Positions 11,803-23,515 of a stretch of 64,000 bases of DNA are shown piece after piece. The notes under the pieces were generated by a model. It ran no database searches. It was given only the letters and a program-made list of their open reading frames with translations, and had not been told where the DNA came from. Where the stretch lies: contig NC_080042.1 of NCBI RefSeq assembly GCF_012489685.1, forward strand, positions 30,323,158-30,387,157. The letters run 5' to 3'. How positions within the stretch are numbered: the stretch's first letter is position 1; the number at the start of each line of letters is the position of its first letter. The position numbers were made by a program, and so were the translations under genes. The stretch is from Lotus japonicus. Taxonomy: Eukaryota > Streptophyta > Magnoliopsida > Fabales > Fabaceae.

Positions 11803-14200
11803 GGCCCCCTTTTTTTTTCTTTTCTTTAGTGTTTGTATGTCCCATCCCATCTTCTTCCTTCACACATCAATGAAATGTGACTTTTCTTTAGTGATCTGTT
11901 TAATTTCCACTTGATCTGTCCTAAAAGAGACAAAATACTACTAATGGGTGAACCAGAACGAAGATTAATTAAGTAAAAACGTAAATAATCTTGTTTACAT
12001 AGCTTTGTGTGCACTGAAAAGTGAAAAGATGAGCTGATGAAGGGTCGGAGAGAGAGGAAGAGGGGGAGAGAAAATAAGTTTTTTATTATTTTTTTATGAG
12101 CGCATAGAAAAGAAGTGGTGTTAAAGTTTTTGATTTATTCATTTAGAATTTTTTTTTTGAAAGAATTCATTTAGAAATTGAAGTAGTGCAAAATTGGATA
12201 TTAATTTGGACTAAATAAATTGAATTGTTTTCTATTTTGAGAGTTATATATATATATCGAAGTGTTTTTCGATTTTATTGCATTTTACCAACTTTAATCA
12301 CTTACCTTAAATTAAGAATATAAGCATCAAAATATTGGTTATATACTATGAATTAATATCATTTAGGAACAATATGTAAGTTAAAAAATTTAAAACTTTA
12401 AAGATTAGTTAAATTCAAATCTCACCTCAAAGTGTCTAATGATGACACAAAAATAAAGAATTTCATGAGGCAAAAACTTTTCCATTTCTACAATATGAAT
12501 AACATGTGGTTACTATTATGTAGAAAATATAAAATAAAATTGGTATGTCAGTTTTTAAAATAAAAAACATAGAATTCAAAACTAATTTATTTAAATAATA
12601 ATAATGTAATATTAAAATTAAAAAAGAACGAAAAATTTATTTCTGTTACGTGTGGTTAAATTATATTTATTGAAAAATTTAGTGATTAATATATCAATTA
12701 AAATTTCCGAAAGACATGATTAATTAGTTGGAATTTATACAATATATTAATCCTAAAAACTGAAATTTAATAGTTTTAAATTTTAACATAAATTTTAGAT
12801 AAACTCCAAATAATTTATTAATGTTGATCTTTTAATTTAAAAACCACACAACACATTCATGATCATAATGACAAGATAAAATAATTTCTTCTTTAATGAT
12901 GAATAGAAAAATAACCTTTGCACTACAAAAGTTTCAGTTACATGTGACTAATATCATATTATGTGTTTATTGAAAAATTTAATGGATAATATGTGGTTAA
13001 TAACACGTAGGAATTCAAAAGGATATGATTAGTTACTTAGGATTTACAGGAAATATTAATATTTTAGCCTTTAAGAAGTGAATATTTGTAACAAGATTTC
13101 ATAGGACATGACAACATATTTAGATTTATTTATATATTAATTAATATTAATATTAACCTTTAGCAATTCACAACCCTTTCACCTACTGAATTTTTTTTCT
13201 ATTTAATTAATATTAGTTGCACACTAAATAAAAAAATTTATTATTAGTTATAGAATTTCATGACACATGGTAAATTGTATTTGATTTATATAATATTTTA
13301 ATTAATATTAACAATAATATTTAACAACTAACGGTGGGAGTTTTAGGAGTTTTAACATTAAATTTGATATGAATGTCAGAATAAATATGGACTAACCCTT
13401 ACTTTCACCATTTTTTTAAGATTATAGTTAATATTAGTTATACACCAAATAACCACACCAAATAATGAGGTTAATATCAGTTATGGAATTACAAAGGACA
13501 CATATAATGAGTTTTGATTTATTAAATAGTAAATAAAATAATAATTAATATTAGCCATAATTAAAAGTTGAAGGCAGTGATTTTAATACTAAATATTATA
13601 TCTATGCATAATATAACCTTCTCACTATCCCTTTTTCCTTGAAGTTCTGTTTGACAGTTTCAGTTCTCATAAGTGTCATGCTATATTCTTTTTATATTTA
13701 TCTCGAAACTATTTAAAAAAGGTTTAATGGTTTATCATTATTTGACTCATGAGTTAAGAAATTTCAAAGGGCACACATAGAGTTACTATTACAAGTGGTG
13801 AAAAAAAATAAAAAATAATAAAGACAAGACTTGCAATTAATGTTTTTTATTTTTTTTGAAATGAAAGAATTTTTTTTCTTGAAGATAACAATCTTTGATG
13901 GTCTGAATTCTGAAATGAAATCAATCACTTCAAAGTTCAAACTCAATGAGACATGTAACAAAAAAAAAAAACTCAATGAGATATCACATCGGTATTTATG
14001 AGATTTTTAATGCTAAATTATCAGTAATCAATTACTTCTAAAATACTCCAAAATTGGCAGCTGATAAGACAAAGGGAATTTTTACGTGCCAGAAGAAAAA
14101 TGAAACAGTCAGGCGTAATCATTTCTGCATCGGGAAAGAAGAATATTTCACAGTAATCAAAGGCTGCTGAACATTAATCCCACACACGACTAAAACACTA
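11803..14200. other. AT-rich intergenic spacer with degenerate repeats
   Basis: Very AT-rich. From about 12480 to 13620 several loosely similar segments recur, each with a TTTATTGAAAAATTTA-like core, a GACACAT/GACATGAT-like motif and AATATTAAT runs. I read these as old, decayed tandem or dispersed repeats spaced about 250-300 bp apart. No convincing gene was seen. Confidence 0.45.
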
Positions 14201-14299
14201 TCTATCACTTTCTGCGGGATTCACATACTTCTCTCCCCTTTGTCAAAACCTTACTTCTCATCCAACTAGCAGGCATTCAAGCAGGCAGCAGGAATTGAG

Positions 14300-14986
14300 G
14301 TTAGCCCCTTTTCGCATTTGTTAGGGTTTCTTCACTTGATCTTGGTTTTATTGTTTTGGTTTTTTTTTTATATTATGTTTTCAGCTTCAATTTTTCCCCA
14401 ATTTTTCCTTCATATGCTTGATTTGATTGTTCTTTTTTCTGATTGCATCACTGAGTAACCATATTGTTCCTTTGTTTTAAGTTTGCTCATCCTCTATTTG
14501 CCTATTTATGTGTCCAACCATGCAGTTACTTTTGAATTTCTAATAGCATGCAGTTACTTGTTTTGATTATTCTTTTTTCTAATTGCAATTTGAAAAAAGA
14601 ATAATTTAGAAAAAAGAATAATCAAAAATGGCGCACACACACACATGGTATATTGGCTGCAAACCGTTTTGTAACTTCCCCCTGTTTGGACTATAAATAT
14701 AGTGATGTAGTGGTGTTTATTCCCCTCAACCATTCTTGTAACTTTGAAGGTGAAATATACAACTTTTAAGAACTGCAGAAGTGATAGATATACATGCATT
14801 ATTTAAATTCTGCTTCTGGTTCTAATTGATGATTGCTGTTTCTATTCCCTTGAATTATTTCAAAAATACTATTTGTTGGTGACATACTTTAAGTTTATTC
14901 TTGAATTGTACACATCAAACCCCTTTTGTTCAAACCCCATTATGCATTCTAATGTATATAATGTCTACATTTTGATTTGTTTGCAG
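14300..14986 (+). other. Probable 5' UTR intron of the first transposon-protein-like gene
   Basis: A donor at AATTGAG|GTTAGC (14299/14300) and an acceptor at TTGTTTGCAG (ending 14986) bracket T-rich sequence, directly before the exon holding the start codon at 15013. The second paralogue has the same arrangement (17846-18401), and its donor exon ends similarly, which supports both. Confidence 0.55.
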
Positions 14987-15012
14987 AAATTGTTAATTCT
15001 ATATTTCACAAC

Positions 15013-15783
15013 ATGCCTCTAAGAGATATTTGCCCACACCACTGCTATGATTCAGACAACTTGGCTATATGGGATGTTCCTGCTGCTGATTTGATTATAC
15101 GTTCATCACTGGATGCAATCAACACTGCTGCTACCCTTGGCCATATTTACCCAGAGATTGTACAGGAGTTTTGGGGGTCTGCAAAATTCACTGAAGATGA
15201 TGGACTGAAAGGTGAGTTTTTTGACTATGTCCTTAATTACAACATGAAGTCAATCTCAGAAGTACTAGGGGTTCGAAGTGAAGGGGCAAAATTCAAAACA
15301 GGGTGGATGCTTGAAAACGATCCTGTTCATATCAGAAAAACTGTTTATGGAAATGGTAACCTCTCTGCCCCTGAAGCCACAAAGGCAGCCAATTTGACTC
15401 AACCTGCAAGGGTGATTCATTTATTGATCACTAATGTCTACACACCAAGGCTCAAATACCATGATTATGTCTTTGAGAAGGACGTTTTTATAATGTACCA
15501 CATGCTGAATAATGTCCCCATAGATCCAGTGAATTTAGTCTATGAGCATCTAAAGACTGTGCAGGCCAACACAGCGCATGCAATTCCATATGGCTATCTG
15601 ATCACACATTCTCTGAATAAAATGAGGTCTCACCCCTTCCCAGGTTGGAGCCACTTCTACCCGGTGCTTGTTGCTGTTATGGACAAGGATATTTTTCTGT
15701 GCAGTGGTGTCAGACTTCCTGATGTTGAGTATGAAGATGAGGATTCTGATATGGATTCAGAGAGTGAAGCCGAGGACAAATAG
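15013..15783 (+). CDS. Putative plant transposon protein-like gene, copy 1 (intact)
   Basis: The frame encodes 256 residues from the ATG at 15013. The sequence from about residue 45 to 210 resembles the domain annotated in legume genomes as 'putative plant transposon protein'. It has a YPE...EFWG start, a central SISEVLGV segment and a closing IPYGYLITHSL motif. The last 20 residues are very acidic. No catalytic motif is evident and its biochemical role is unknown. The family is found in plant genomes, often near mobile elements, but nothing here shows that it transposes. A spliced 5' leader precedes it. It is the intact paralogue of the gene at 18446. Confidence 0.7.
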   Translation: MPLRDICPHHCYDSDNLAIWDVPAADLIIRSSLDAINTAATLGHIYPEIVQEFWGSAKFTEDDGLKGEFFDYVLNYNMKSISEVLGVRSEGAKFKTGWMLENDPVHIRKTVYGNGNLSAPEATKAANLTQPARVIHLLITNVYTPRLKYHDYVFEKDVFIMYHMLNNVPIDPVNLVYEHLKTVQANTAHAIPYGYLITHSLNKMRSHPFPGWSHFYPVLVAVMDKDIFLCSGVRLPDVEYEDEDSDMDSESEAEDK

Positions 15784-16071
15784 ATAGGTGGCTGCTGATG
15801 TGTTATGTTGTTTTGTTTAGTATAATTCTTAATTGTGGTTTGTAATTTAACAAGTATTTGGACAAATTTATATTTCACTTTCCTCTGGTATGGCAGTAGT
15901 CAACCAGATGAAAGCTTGTGTTCTTCTATGCTGACAATGGTTTAATTTTATGGTTTAATTTATGCAAGTGTTCTATGCTGATAATGGTTTCACTTTGATT
16001 ATGGTTTTATGATTTTACTTTCTTTGATGGTGTTTCTGGAAAATGGTATATACTTTAGTAAATATCATTGC
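15784..16071. other. 3' flank of copy 1
   Basis: T-rich likely 3' UTR and spacer. The phrases TTCTATGCTGA(C/T)AATGGTTT and TTTTATG recur in tandem at about 15925-16010, as a small local duplication. Confidence 0.4.
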
Positions 16072-16466
16072 AAAGATACTCTGGTAAATATCTTTAGTAA
16101 ATATTATTGATAATCAATTTTTGCTTGATGATCACACATGGAGAGGGCAGCCATGACCAGCCAAGGAGAACCCTACCACTGCCTTCAACTTTGATAGGGT
16201 TGACATTCTTATCTAGATCAATTAATTCTAGGGTTTTTATGCTCCTCTAAGTCATATATCATTGTCAATTTTGCTGTCCATGTACCTTGTAAAATTAATG
16301 AAAGAATATAGAATAGTGTATGTGTGTGTGTGGTGTGAGTGATAGTGTTATGGTTGTTGATTTCTGAGGGCATGAGGGTTCAGCCCTTAATGTGCTTGAA
16401 AAGCTTTTGCGAAAACTCACATAAAACTGTTTTTGTTTTCAAAAAAAAGATACTCTGGTAAATATC
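16072..16466 (+). mobile_element. Retroposed segment with long target duplications
   Basis: AAAGATACTCTGGTAAATATC occurs at 16072-16092 and again at 16446-16466, directly after an A run. Between them lie about 353 bp ending in a T-rich stretch and eight A's. Direct repeats of about 20 bp plus a 3' A tail are the signature of LINE-type target-primed reverse transcription. The inserted sequence is unrecognised; it could be a LINE 3' end or a processed transcript. The left boundary is blurred by a nearby small duplication (TTTAGTAAATAT). Confidence 0.6.
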
Positions 16467-16599
16467 ATGGTTTGCAGATGTTCATGAGTTTGATAATATG
16501 CCCAGTTTTTTTTTTCCTTTCCTTTTCTTTCTTGCTTTATGATTTCTGTGTTAAATTATTGGACTTATACACATTTAATCGAACAGATAACAAAAATCG

Positions 16600-16690
16600 A
16601 TAACTGTCAAAGTGGTTAATGCCACACCAGTTTAGCTATGGGTCCTAGGTTCAAATCCAAACTTTGGCAGTTTTTTAAGTAGGTTGACCT
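16600..16690 (+). mobile_element. tRNA-derived SINE-like fragment
   Basis: A polymerase III A-box-like AGTGGTTAATG at 16611 is followed 27 bases later by a B-box GGTTCAAATCC at 16648-16658, then a T run. The box spacing is tRNA-like, but the body does not fold as a tRNA by eye, so this fits a SINE head. Confidence 0.45.
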
Positions 16691-16714
16691 TATTAAGGTT
16701 GATATTATAAAAAA

Positions 16715-16800
16715 AAGCTAAAGTAGGATTCGAACACTCTACCTTAAACAATCAAATAAAGTACTTGGCCAATGAGACAAGGCAGTAATTTGGTCATTTA
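16715..16800 (-). mobile_element. Second SINE-like fragment in opposite orientation
   Basis: On the minus strand, an A-box-like TCTCATTGGCCAA (about 16765-16777) precedes a B-box GTTCGAATCCT (16725-16735). It faces the plus-strand fragment just upstream, so the two form a head-inward pair with different box sequences. Confidence 0.45.
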
Positions 16801-17640
16801 AGTCAACAATATATAATATATTCCAAAATATTTTGTTACACGGTGTTGTAACCCACACTTCATCAAGTTCAATCTCATCCACTTCGCAGCCCCAACAACA
16901 ATGTCTGCATCTTTGTTTCTCTCTAGAAACTAGTGTTAAAATACTAAAATTAACAATATCAAATTTATTTTTTCATTAATAGATAAATTGATTTATTTTC
17001 ACATGAGATATCTATTCTCATTAAAATGTTTACTCAAAAAACGCCATATTTTATTTAAACCTGAACAAAGCAAAATTGATTTATTTACACATCTTCTCAT
17101 GAAAATGGGTACTCTATAACGTCAGTAAAATTGATTTATTTACATAGCATTCATAAAATGAAAAGAAAAGAAGACAACACTATATATAGAAGACAAAAAC
17201 ATTTCTTTTATTAAAAGCAAAGAGGTAATGAAACGAAAGCATTCATACTAAAAGTAAAAACCAAGAACTGGAACGTGATAAGGAATTTAAAGAATCAGCC
17301 GTGATTCATGATGGGACCATCTAACGTAACGATTCCTTGTGCCGAAAGTTAGGGTAAGAGGGAAAATAAAATCAATCTGAATGTAAAAATATTCACATAC
17401 ATATATCTTTCTAAATTTTGTTTTTCAACCATTTTTGTTAACTTAAATTAATTGATCCTATTAAATTATTTTTTTACAGGTAAATATACCCAATTAATTA
17501 AAAGTTAGATTATTTGTTTTATTTTATTTGTAAAATTTCAAAATTTCCTGCAGGAACAAAACCCCAACGCTACCCACTCTTCATTTATCCTTCATCTTTT
17601 CATTCACGTGCTTTGTTGCAGGGTCATCATTAGCTCCGCG
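16801..17640. other. Intergenic spacer
   Basis: AT-rich, with GATTTATTTACAC-like phrases recurring around 16990-17150. No gene seen. The right end grades into the leader of the next gene. Confidence 0.4.
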
Positions 17641-17845
17641 TTGGTAACCCACACGACCAATTGAACAGTGCCTTGAGCACAGTGACCAAGGGCTTCGGCT
17701 GCGGATAGGTGAGCTCTGTACTCAGAAGCCATCTAACGTGATAAACACGCCGTTTATCTATGATGATCCCTCTCCTCCCCCCCCCTTAAATATGAAGCAT
17801 GCAACACACTATGCTAGGGTTTGTGGAAGGCAGCGAGGAATCAAG

Positions 17846-18401
17846 GTACGAATTTCACATTTTCCTGAAATAGGGTTTATAAAGAAATGCTTCATGCTCG
17901 ACTACATCTCTATCGTTTAGACTCAATTTTGTGTTCGTTATCACCATGTTTTAGGTTTATTCTTTCTGAGGCTTCTTGTCATTAGTAGCGTGTTTTTAAT
18001 GTAGGGATTTAGGGGTTTGATGATAGAACTTTTATATTTTTCAGTTGATATTCATGCTTCAGTTTTTCCACATTGAAAAACATGCTTAGTTATTTACTTT
18101 ATCCTCTTTTTTTCCCCTATGTGTGCGTAGTATTCATAGCTTGTCTGCTTGTTTATCTTTTAATGGAATATTGGCTAGCTCCATTTTATTTTTAATCCAT
18201 GGTACCTGATCATCTTTCCCCTGATTATGTAAATTTCGAATTTCCATCACTATATAACTTTATTGTTTTATTTTAGGCATTCTAATTCAGCAGGACTGGA
18301 AGCAATTTATTTGTATTTTCGCTGCAATGATTATTTCCTTCGTGACCTATATATATTGTTGTTCTGACTCACTTGCTTGTTGTAACATGTTTCACTTACA
18401 G
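17846..18401 (+). other. Probable 5' UTR intron of the second transposon-protein-like gene
   Basis: Donor AATCAAG|GTACGA at 17845/17846 and acceptor TTTCACTTACAG ending 18401. The preceding exon GGCAGCGAGGAATCAAG resembles the GGCAGCAGGAATTGAG end of the leader exon at 14299 in the paralogue, so the leader exons are homologous. Confidence 0.55.
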
Positions 18402-18445
18402 AACACACATATTTGTTCACAGTTGTCGACACCACAGTTCCTGAA

Positions 18446-19434
18446 ATGGCGTCCAGAGCTATATGCAAGCCTAGGTGTTTTCACAAGACTGAGCTCCGTG
18501 GGTGGAAGATACCGGGTGGCAAACGAATCGCATCCTCTTCGTTGATGTGCATCAACGCTGCTTCTCATGCACCTGTCTATCCCACACTTGTTTCAGAATT
18601 CTGGGGGGGTGCTAAGGTTGAAGGAGGCCAAGGAATAACTGGGGAGGTTCTTGACTTGACGTTGTCATGTAACATGATAACACTTTCTGAGATACTCAAA
18701 GCCCCAATGGAGGGAAGAAGATATATGTGTGGTTGGGATGCCCATTTCGACCGTGCTGATATAAATTTAACTCTGTATGGCAGGGCATCCATAACTGCTG
18801 AGGAAGCCTCTAAGGTGCTCTATCTGACGGACGATGCCTGCCTTGTTCACCTTTTAATTGTGAACGTGTTCTGTCCAAGGATATCCCAACACACAGTGAT
18901 CCGTGATCGGGATATGTTCATTATGTATCATATCCTGAAGAAATTTGAGATAGACCCTGTGTACCTTGTGTATGCTTGAGGCAAGCTGTGGGAAACACCT
19001 CTTTTGGTATTCCTTATGGATTTCTGATTACCAAGCTGTTGGATGTTAAGGGCGGTGACCAATTTGTTGCTTGGAGCCATTTTGATCATATACACCCTGA
19101 ATTTATTTCTGATAAGTTTCTTGACTCTCATCATGTTAGCACTGTTGTCCATAATGAAGTGGTTTCTGAGGATGATGAAGGCAACGGGGATGCTGACCTA
19201 GGCGACATGTCCAAATCACTTGAAACAGACACTTCTTCAGCCACTTCTGGATCCTCCTCTTCTGGGCCCTGTGATGTTATTGTCCTTGTAGGTTCATTGA
19301 AGAGGAAGAGAGCTGAAGCAGAAGGTGCAGATGAAGAAGGTGCAGATGCAGAATGCCCAATTGCAGAAGGTGCAGATGCTGAAGGTGCAGACGCAGGAGG
19401 CCCAGACGCAGAAACCCCAACATCGGCTGTTTGA
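18446..19434 (+). pseudogene. Putative plant transposon protein-like gene, copy 2, frameshifted
   Basis: Starts at the ATG at 18446, aligned with the start of copy 1. The frame runs through the same domain (EFWGGAK, then FIMYHILKKFEIDP) and hits a stop at about 18977. The family's IPYGFLITK motif and the tail then continue in another frame to 19434, so one base has been lost near 18976. The downstream half is well preserved: an acidic region, a Ser/Thr-rich stretch, a KRKR basic cluster that could act as a nuclear signal, and a GADAE-rich repeat tail that copy 1 lacks. The good state of both halves means a recent mutation or an assembly base error; if the latter, the gene is functional and about 329 residues long. 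Confidence 0.65.
19318..19425 (+). repeat. 15-bp coding minisatellite
   Basis: GAAGGTGCAGATGCA-like units recur about seven times with point changes, giving a GADAE/GADEE peptide repeat at the end of the copy 2 frame. Unit numbers are likely to vary between plants. Confidence 0.7.
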
Positions 19435-19905
19435 AGATTGTTTAATGCTTACCTGCTTGTTTGATTTCCAGACTGCTTGTTTAATTTTCCTGCTTGTTTA
19501 TGTGTTGAAACCAATTTGCCATGTTTAATTTGTTCTGGGTTTGTGATCTGACTATTTGAGACTCTTGGTAGCTTTAATCAGCCATCAATATGTTAAGTTT
19601 AATTATGGTTAAATTATGCTTAAATTATCCATTTCGAATGTTTAATTTTATATTTATATTTTTATAAGCAATAGTGTCATACACATGTTACGAGCATAGT
19701 ATTAAATGTTGCTATCATCAAAATTAAATAGGCCTTATAACCCATCGTGTTTCACATGAAAATACTGATAATAAATTAAAATCAAATAGTCAGAAACTGG
19801 ATGCATAGTCTTCCGATGAATCAAAAAATAAAAATTGATTTGGAAGTATTGTTTTTTACATTTCTATCGAAATAGCAAGTAATTTTTTAATTTTTTTAAC
19901 TTAGT
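19435..19905. other. 3' flank and spacer
   Basis: T-rich probable 3' UTR, with CTGCTTGTTT repeated three times at about 19452-19500, then AT-rich spacer. No gene seen. Confidence 0.4.
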
Positions 19906-19910
19906 CATAA

Positions 19911-19990
19911 GTTTTTTTTTTTTTTAGATAAGCCATTGTATTATTAATATAAAGGCACAAGGGGTGCCACCCATGTAACATGTACCAAAA
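19911..19990 (-). mobile_element. 5'-truncated LINE 3' tail
   Basis: A T run of about 14 at 19911-19925 followed by TAGATAAGCCATTG and GGCACAAGGGGTGCCACCC reads, on the minus strand, as the GGGTGGCACCCCTTGTGCC...TTATCTA-poly(A) end typical of plant L1-type LINEs. Only the last part of the element is present and no coding part remains. Confidence 0.5.
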
Positions 19991-19999
19991 CAAAGAAAG

Positions 20000-20818
20000 A
20001 AAAGGACTATTTCTATGTACTTATGTACCAATATCAAGTGGCAATTGGTAAGTGATTGTAATAGAGTAGGCCTATTTCCATGTACTAATTTATTAATATT
20101 TAATAATATTCAGTATTCTAATCTAAAATATAAATATAAATAAAACATGAAAGAAAATATGCAAGTGTGAAAATAGTATTTAGAGAGAGGAAATGCATGA
20201 AGAATTGAAGATAATCAAAAATATAAATTAAATCGGCGAAATGTCAAAAATAAAATAAAATAAAATGAATGAAGGAAGATTAAAAGGCCAAATTCCTTCT
20301 CCTCTTCACATGTGATACAAACAACAAGCGAGAGGTAGAGTGAGATGGAGAAACAGGCAATGATGAGTCTTTTTCTCGGTAATTAACATGGTCAGTAGTC
20401 AGTAACCCTTACCCCCAACTACTATCCTAAGCGTGCACCAGAGAAGAGTGTATCAGAAGAACCATCGTGATAGGCTCCTCGATCAATTCGAAAACGCCGA
20501 TCATCCACTCATACAAGACCCCATAATGACTACACTTCCCCACACACTGTCACATTTGAAGCAGTTGACGAGCTTAGCAAACCCTTTACTCTCTCTGCCA
20601 ATATTGGAAGAATTTGAAGAACTAAACAGGTAATCATCTTCCTGCATTAATAGTTTCTTCTTAATTAGCAGTGTATTCTTGTATAATGCATGAGTGATTT
20701 CTTCTTGTATGAGGAAAAACCTTTTAGCTGACATTGTTTTTATTTTTTATTAATATTATAAGAATTAACATCTCTGATGAAATACATTTTTTGATGGTTG
20801 CAGTAGTTGTGGCTGGAA
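20000..20818 (+). other. Upstream region and probable non-coding first exon of the two-domain B3 gene
   Basis: An exon-like stretch ends at AAACAG|GTAATC (20629/20630). The next acceptor, TTGATGGTTGCAG, ends at 20803, leaving a 174-bp intron. The exon's open frame lacks an ATG, and joining it to the next exon does not keep the B3 frame. I therefore read it as 5' UTR, with translation starting at 20819. A duplicated phrase, CTATTT(C)(T/C)ATGTACT, occurs at about 20010 and 20070. Confidence 0.4.
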
Positions 20819-21809
20819 ATGGAAAATCGTGGAAACTTCCCCCACAGAGGTTTCATTATCGAAATCACGGGTGATAAGGTTGTAACGCTTGGTTGTCCAA
20901 AATTTTTAACTGCCACATACGCTTTATTATTCATTCAATATATACTCCGATGTGGACTAACATGTTTCATTTACGTTTCAGAGTTATTCCCGCATCTCCG
21001 ACATGTTCATGGCTGATTTTGGTCCAAGGATAACTCGGACATGTTTATTCAAAGATCCCGCTGGCAGTTTGTTCAATATCCGGATGGTGAGAGATATGGA
21101 CTCAGATAACTTCACTGCTGGGATAGCTTCATTGAGAGCCCATTACCGATTGCAAAGAGGGGGTTGGCTGAACCTCTACTATCTTGGTGCTTCTGAGTTC
21201 TACTTGAAAGCATTCGATCGGGATATGAAAGAGGTGGATTATCATAAACTACCACAAGTAGTCCAGGAAGTAGGTTGGGATGATTTCCATTATGAACCCA
21301 ACCAGTATGATAGCGACCCTGATGATCTCTCAGAAGATTTCATCAATGAGGATTCTTTTTACCTAAAAAAGTCACATCTTACATCCAACCGTAAGGTAAA
21401 CCCTAACATGTTATATTAGTTTATTAGCCTAGTTTATTAGGTAATGAGGATAACTTATTCAACTGTATTTTTTTTTTGTCCAAGTTCTTATCAAATTCAT
21501 GGTAACTAAATGTCACAGTCTGTACCTGTTGCTTTGGTGAGAAAAGCCATTCTTCCACACAAGCCGGATCGTTGTGTTTTAAGGGATGAAATTGGCAGAC
21601 GATATTATTGTGATATGCATTGGGCGAAACGCAGCGGTTCTACCTGCTCTATATCTGGAGGTTGGACTGAATTTGTGAAGACCAATGATTTGGCACAGGG
21701 CGATCGTCTCCGCATGGGCATTGAGCTGAAGGATTGTACTGTGATCCACATTGAGGTGCTACAACGAGCGGAGCGATCGAAGAATGCAAGAGGATCCCCT
21801 GCTGTTTGA
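20819..21809 (+). CDS. B3-domain protein with two B3-like domains, three coding exons
   Basis: Coding exons are 20819-20878, 20982-21395 and 21519-21809, all joined in phase 0 at GT-AG sites. The product is about 254 residues. The first B3-like domain spans the exon 1/2 junction, as in the gene at 11347, and contains SRISDMFMADFG and a DPAGSLFNIRM strand. An acidic linker follows (EPNQYDSDPDDLSEDF). The second domain, in the last exon, shows the VLRDEIGRRYYCDM strand and a GDRLRMGIEL strand. Paired B3 domains joined by an acidic linker are common in the REM class of plant B3 factors. DNA binding in the nucleus is the family expectation, not shown here. The exon layout shared with 11347 suggests duplication from one ancestor. 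Confidence 0.65.
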
Positions 21810-23178
21810 GTGAGATATTTGTCTGGCTATATTTTTAAGTTTTTGATGAACTTCAAATTGTTATTTTTTTCTCTTGGTATTGTTGGAAACATGGAATGAC
21901 AATTATGTATGCTTGAATTATATTATGGCTCAGTATTTGTTATCTTCAGATTGTGTTTTCAGACTTATTTAATCTGAGATGTTGAGACAAAAAACATACA
22001 TGTTTGAAAATCATTTAGATGCTTTATCCTTTTTTAATGTCCAAACTTATATAACTCAAGTGTTGAGATACAAAACATATGTTTGATAATCATTTAGGTA
22101 CGTACTTATTCTGTGTACATGATTTTTAATTATTTTTTTGAAATCATAGAACATGTATTTTTAGTGTTCAAATATTACTCACATTTGTAACTTTATGTTT
22201 TTTTTCGCCTGAGGCATTCTGAACTTTTCTTGACTCTTGATTTGCTTGTTATTTTCATCTATCGAAAAAAATTTCATTTTCCTAAAAAAAACACTATCAT
22301 ATAATATCATTTGTGGGACTCAACACAAGAAATTGATTTCTACCTAAATTCGAAGAGAATTACAAAAAAAAGTGCGAGTCATTTCGTTTAGGGACAAAAA
22401 AAATCAGGAGTATGTAAATAGAAAAATTAATAAAATTATTTATGGGACTTTACACATAAAATTGATTCCTCAAATATTTTTTTCGATGGATAAATGATTC
22501 ATAGCTAAATTATAAGAAACTGGTAAAAACGGTGAGTCATTTCGTTTTGGAAAAAAAAATCCCGGAGTTTGTAACAAGACAAAATAAAAAATAAAATTAA
22601 CTTTCTTCCGGGTTGTTTGTTTGAGAATTTGAAACTACAAACTAGTTGATTTATCTCATAATATGCTATACAAAAAATAGTCTTTTTTATGCTAATTTTT
22701 GTTATTTTCTAACTTTTGGAAGATTGAGTCCGTAGGCCATTTCTTGTCCGTTCGATCTTGCTCTACAGGCTTGTTCATAGCCGTTCATTATATAGTCTCA
22801 ATCGCTTGTGTAAAAAGCTAGGGCTACCCTTCATAATGCCTTATGCCCTAATCATTATCATCATTACACGAGTACACCACCTTTTTGGTGGCCCAAAAAA
22901 GCTCTCGAACCAAAGACGGCTGCGTGTGGTAGCTTCTTGAAGAGGACTTTCTATCTTCCGTCACATTGTCCACCACTGTTGGCCTCATTGATTGGTGGAA
23001 CCACAAACAATCTGAATTGTTCATCATCATGGAAGGGTGAACGAGAGTGGCCATACTAATCTTTGTGCTACTCCATCTGCGTATATATAACCTTAGGGTA
23101 CATGCTATACCAGACACCAGTATCCTCATTTCCAAATTTAAAGTTAAGGTCTTCCAAATCATCAAACGAGAGACACTC
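21810..23178. other. Intergenic spacer before the Ulp1-like gene
   Basis: T-rich and A-rich spacer. A segment with GAGATGTTGAGACAAAAAACATA and ...CATTTAG (about 21977-22020) recurs at about 22060-22098. ATTGATTTCTACCTAAATT and GATTCATAGCTAAATT segments at about 22330 and 22495 are another loose pair. No gene seen. Confidence 0.4.
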
Positions 23179-23515
23179 ATGGCTGGTCGTCCAAAATCTG
23201 CTGCCAAGAAAAGCACCCCTAAGAAACGTGCAAAGCCTTCACCAGCAAGCAGAAACGCAAAAAATGAAGTGATTGACATATCTTCAAGGTGAGCTCAACC
23301 CCATTGTACTTCCTTTTAATATCATTTGGCTTATCTAAAAAAAACTCACAAGTCAACACTATTGGTATATGTCAACTTTAAGGCCACCATATTCTCTGAA
23401 TGTTTAACATATAAAGTGAAACAAACCTTCATATTCATACGGCAACTTTTAAATGTTTTCATGGATACTTGCAATGATCTGTAAAAAATGTTTTAATTAC
23501 AAGAAACTTCTTTAC

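Noticed and set aside
16640..16665. tRNA gene
   Set aside because: A and B boxes are present, but no cloverleaf with acceptor stem could be paired by eye; a SINE head fits better.
20433..20630. Coding first exon for the two-domain B3 gene
   Set aside because: It lacks an ATG in its open frame, and splicing to 20804 puts the next exon out of the B3 frame. The ATG at 20819 gives clean phase-0 exons.
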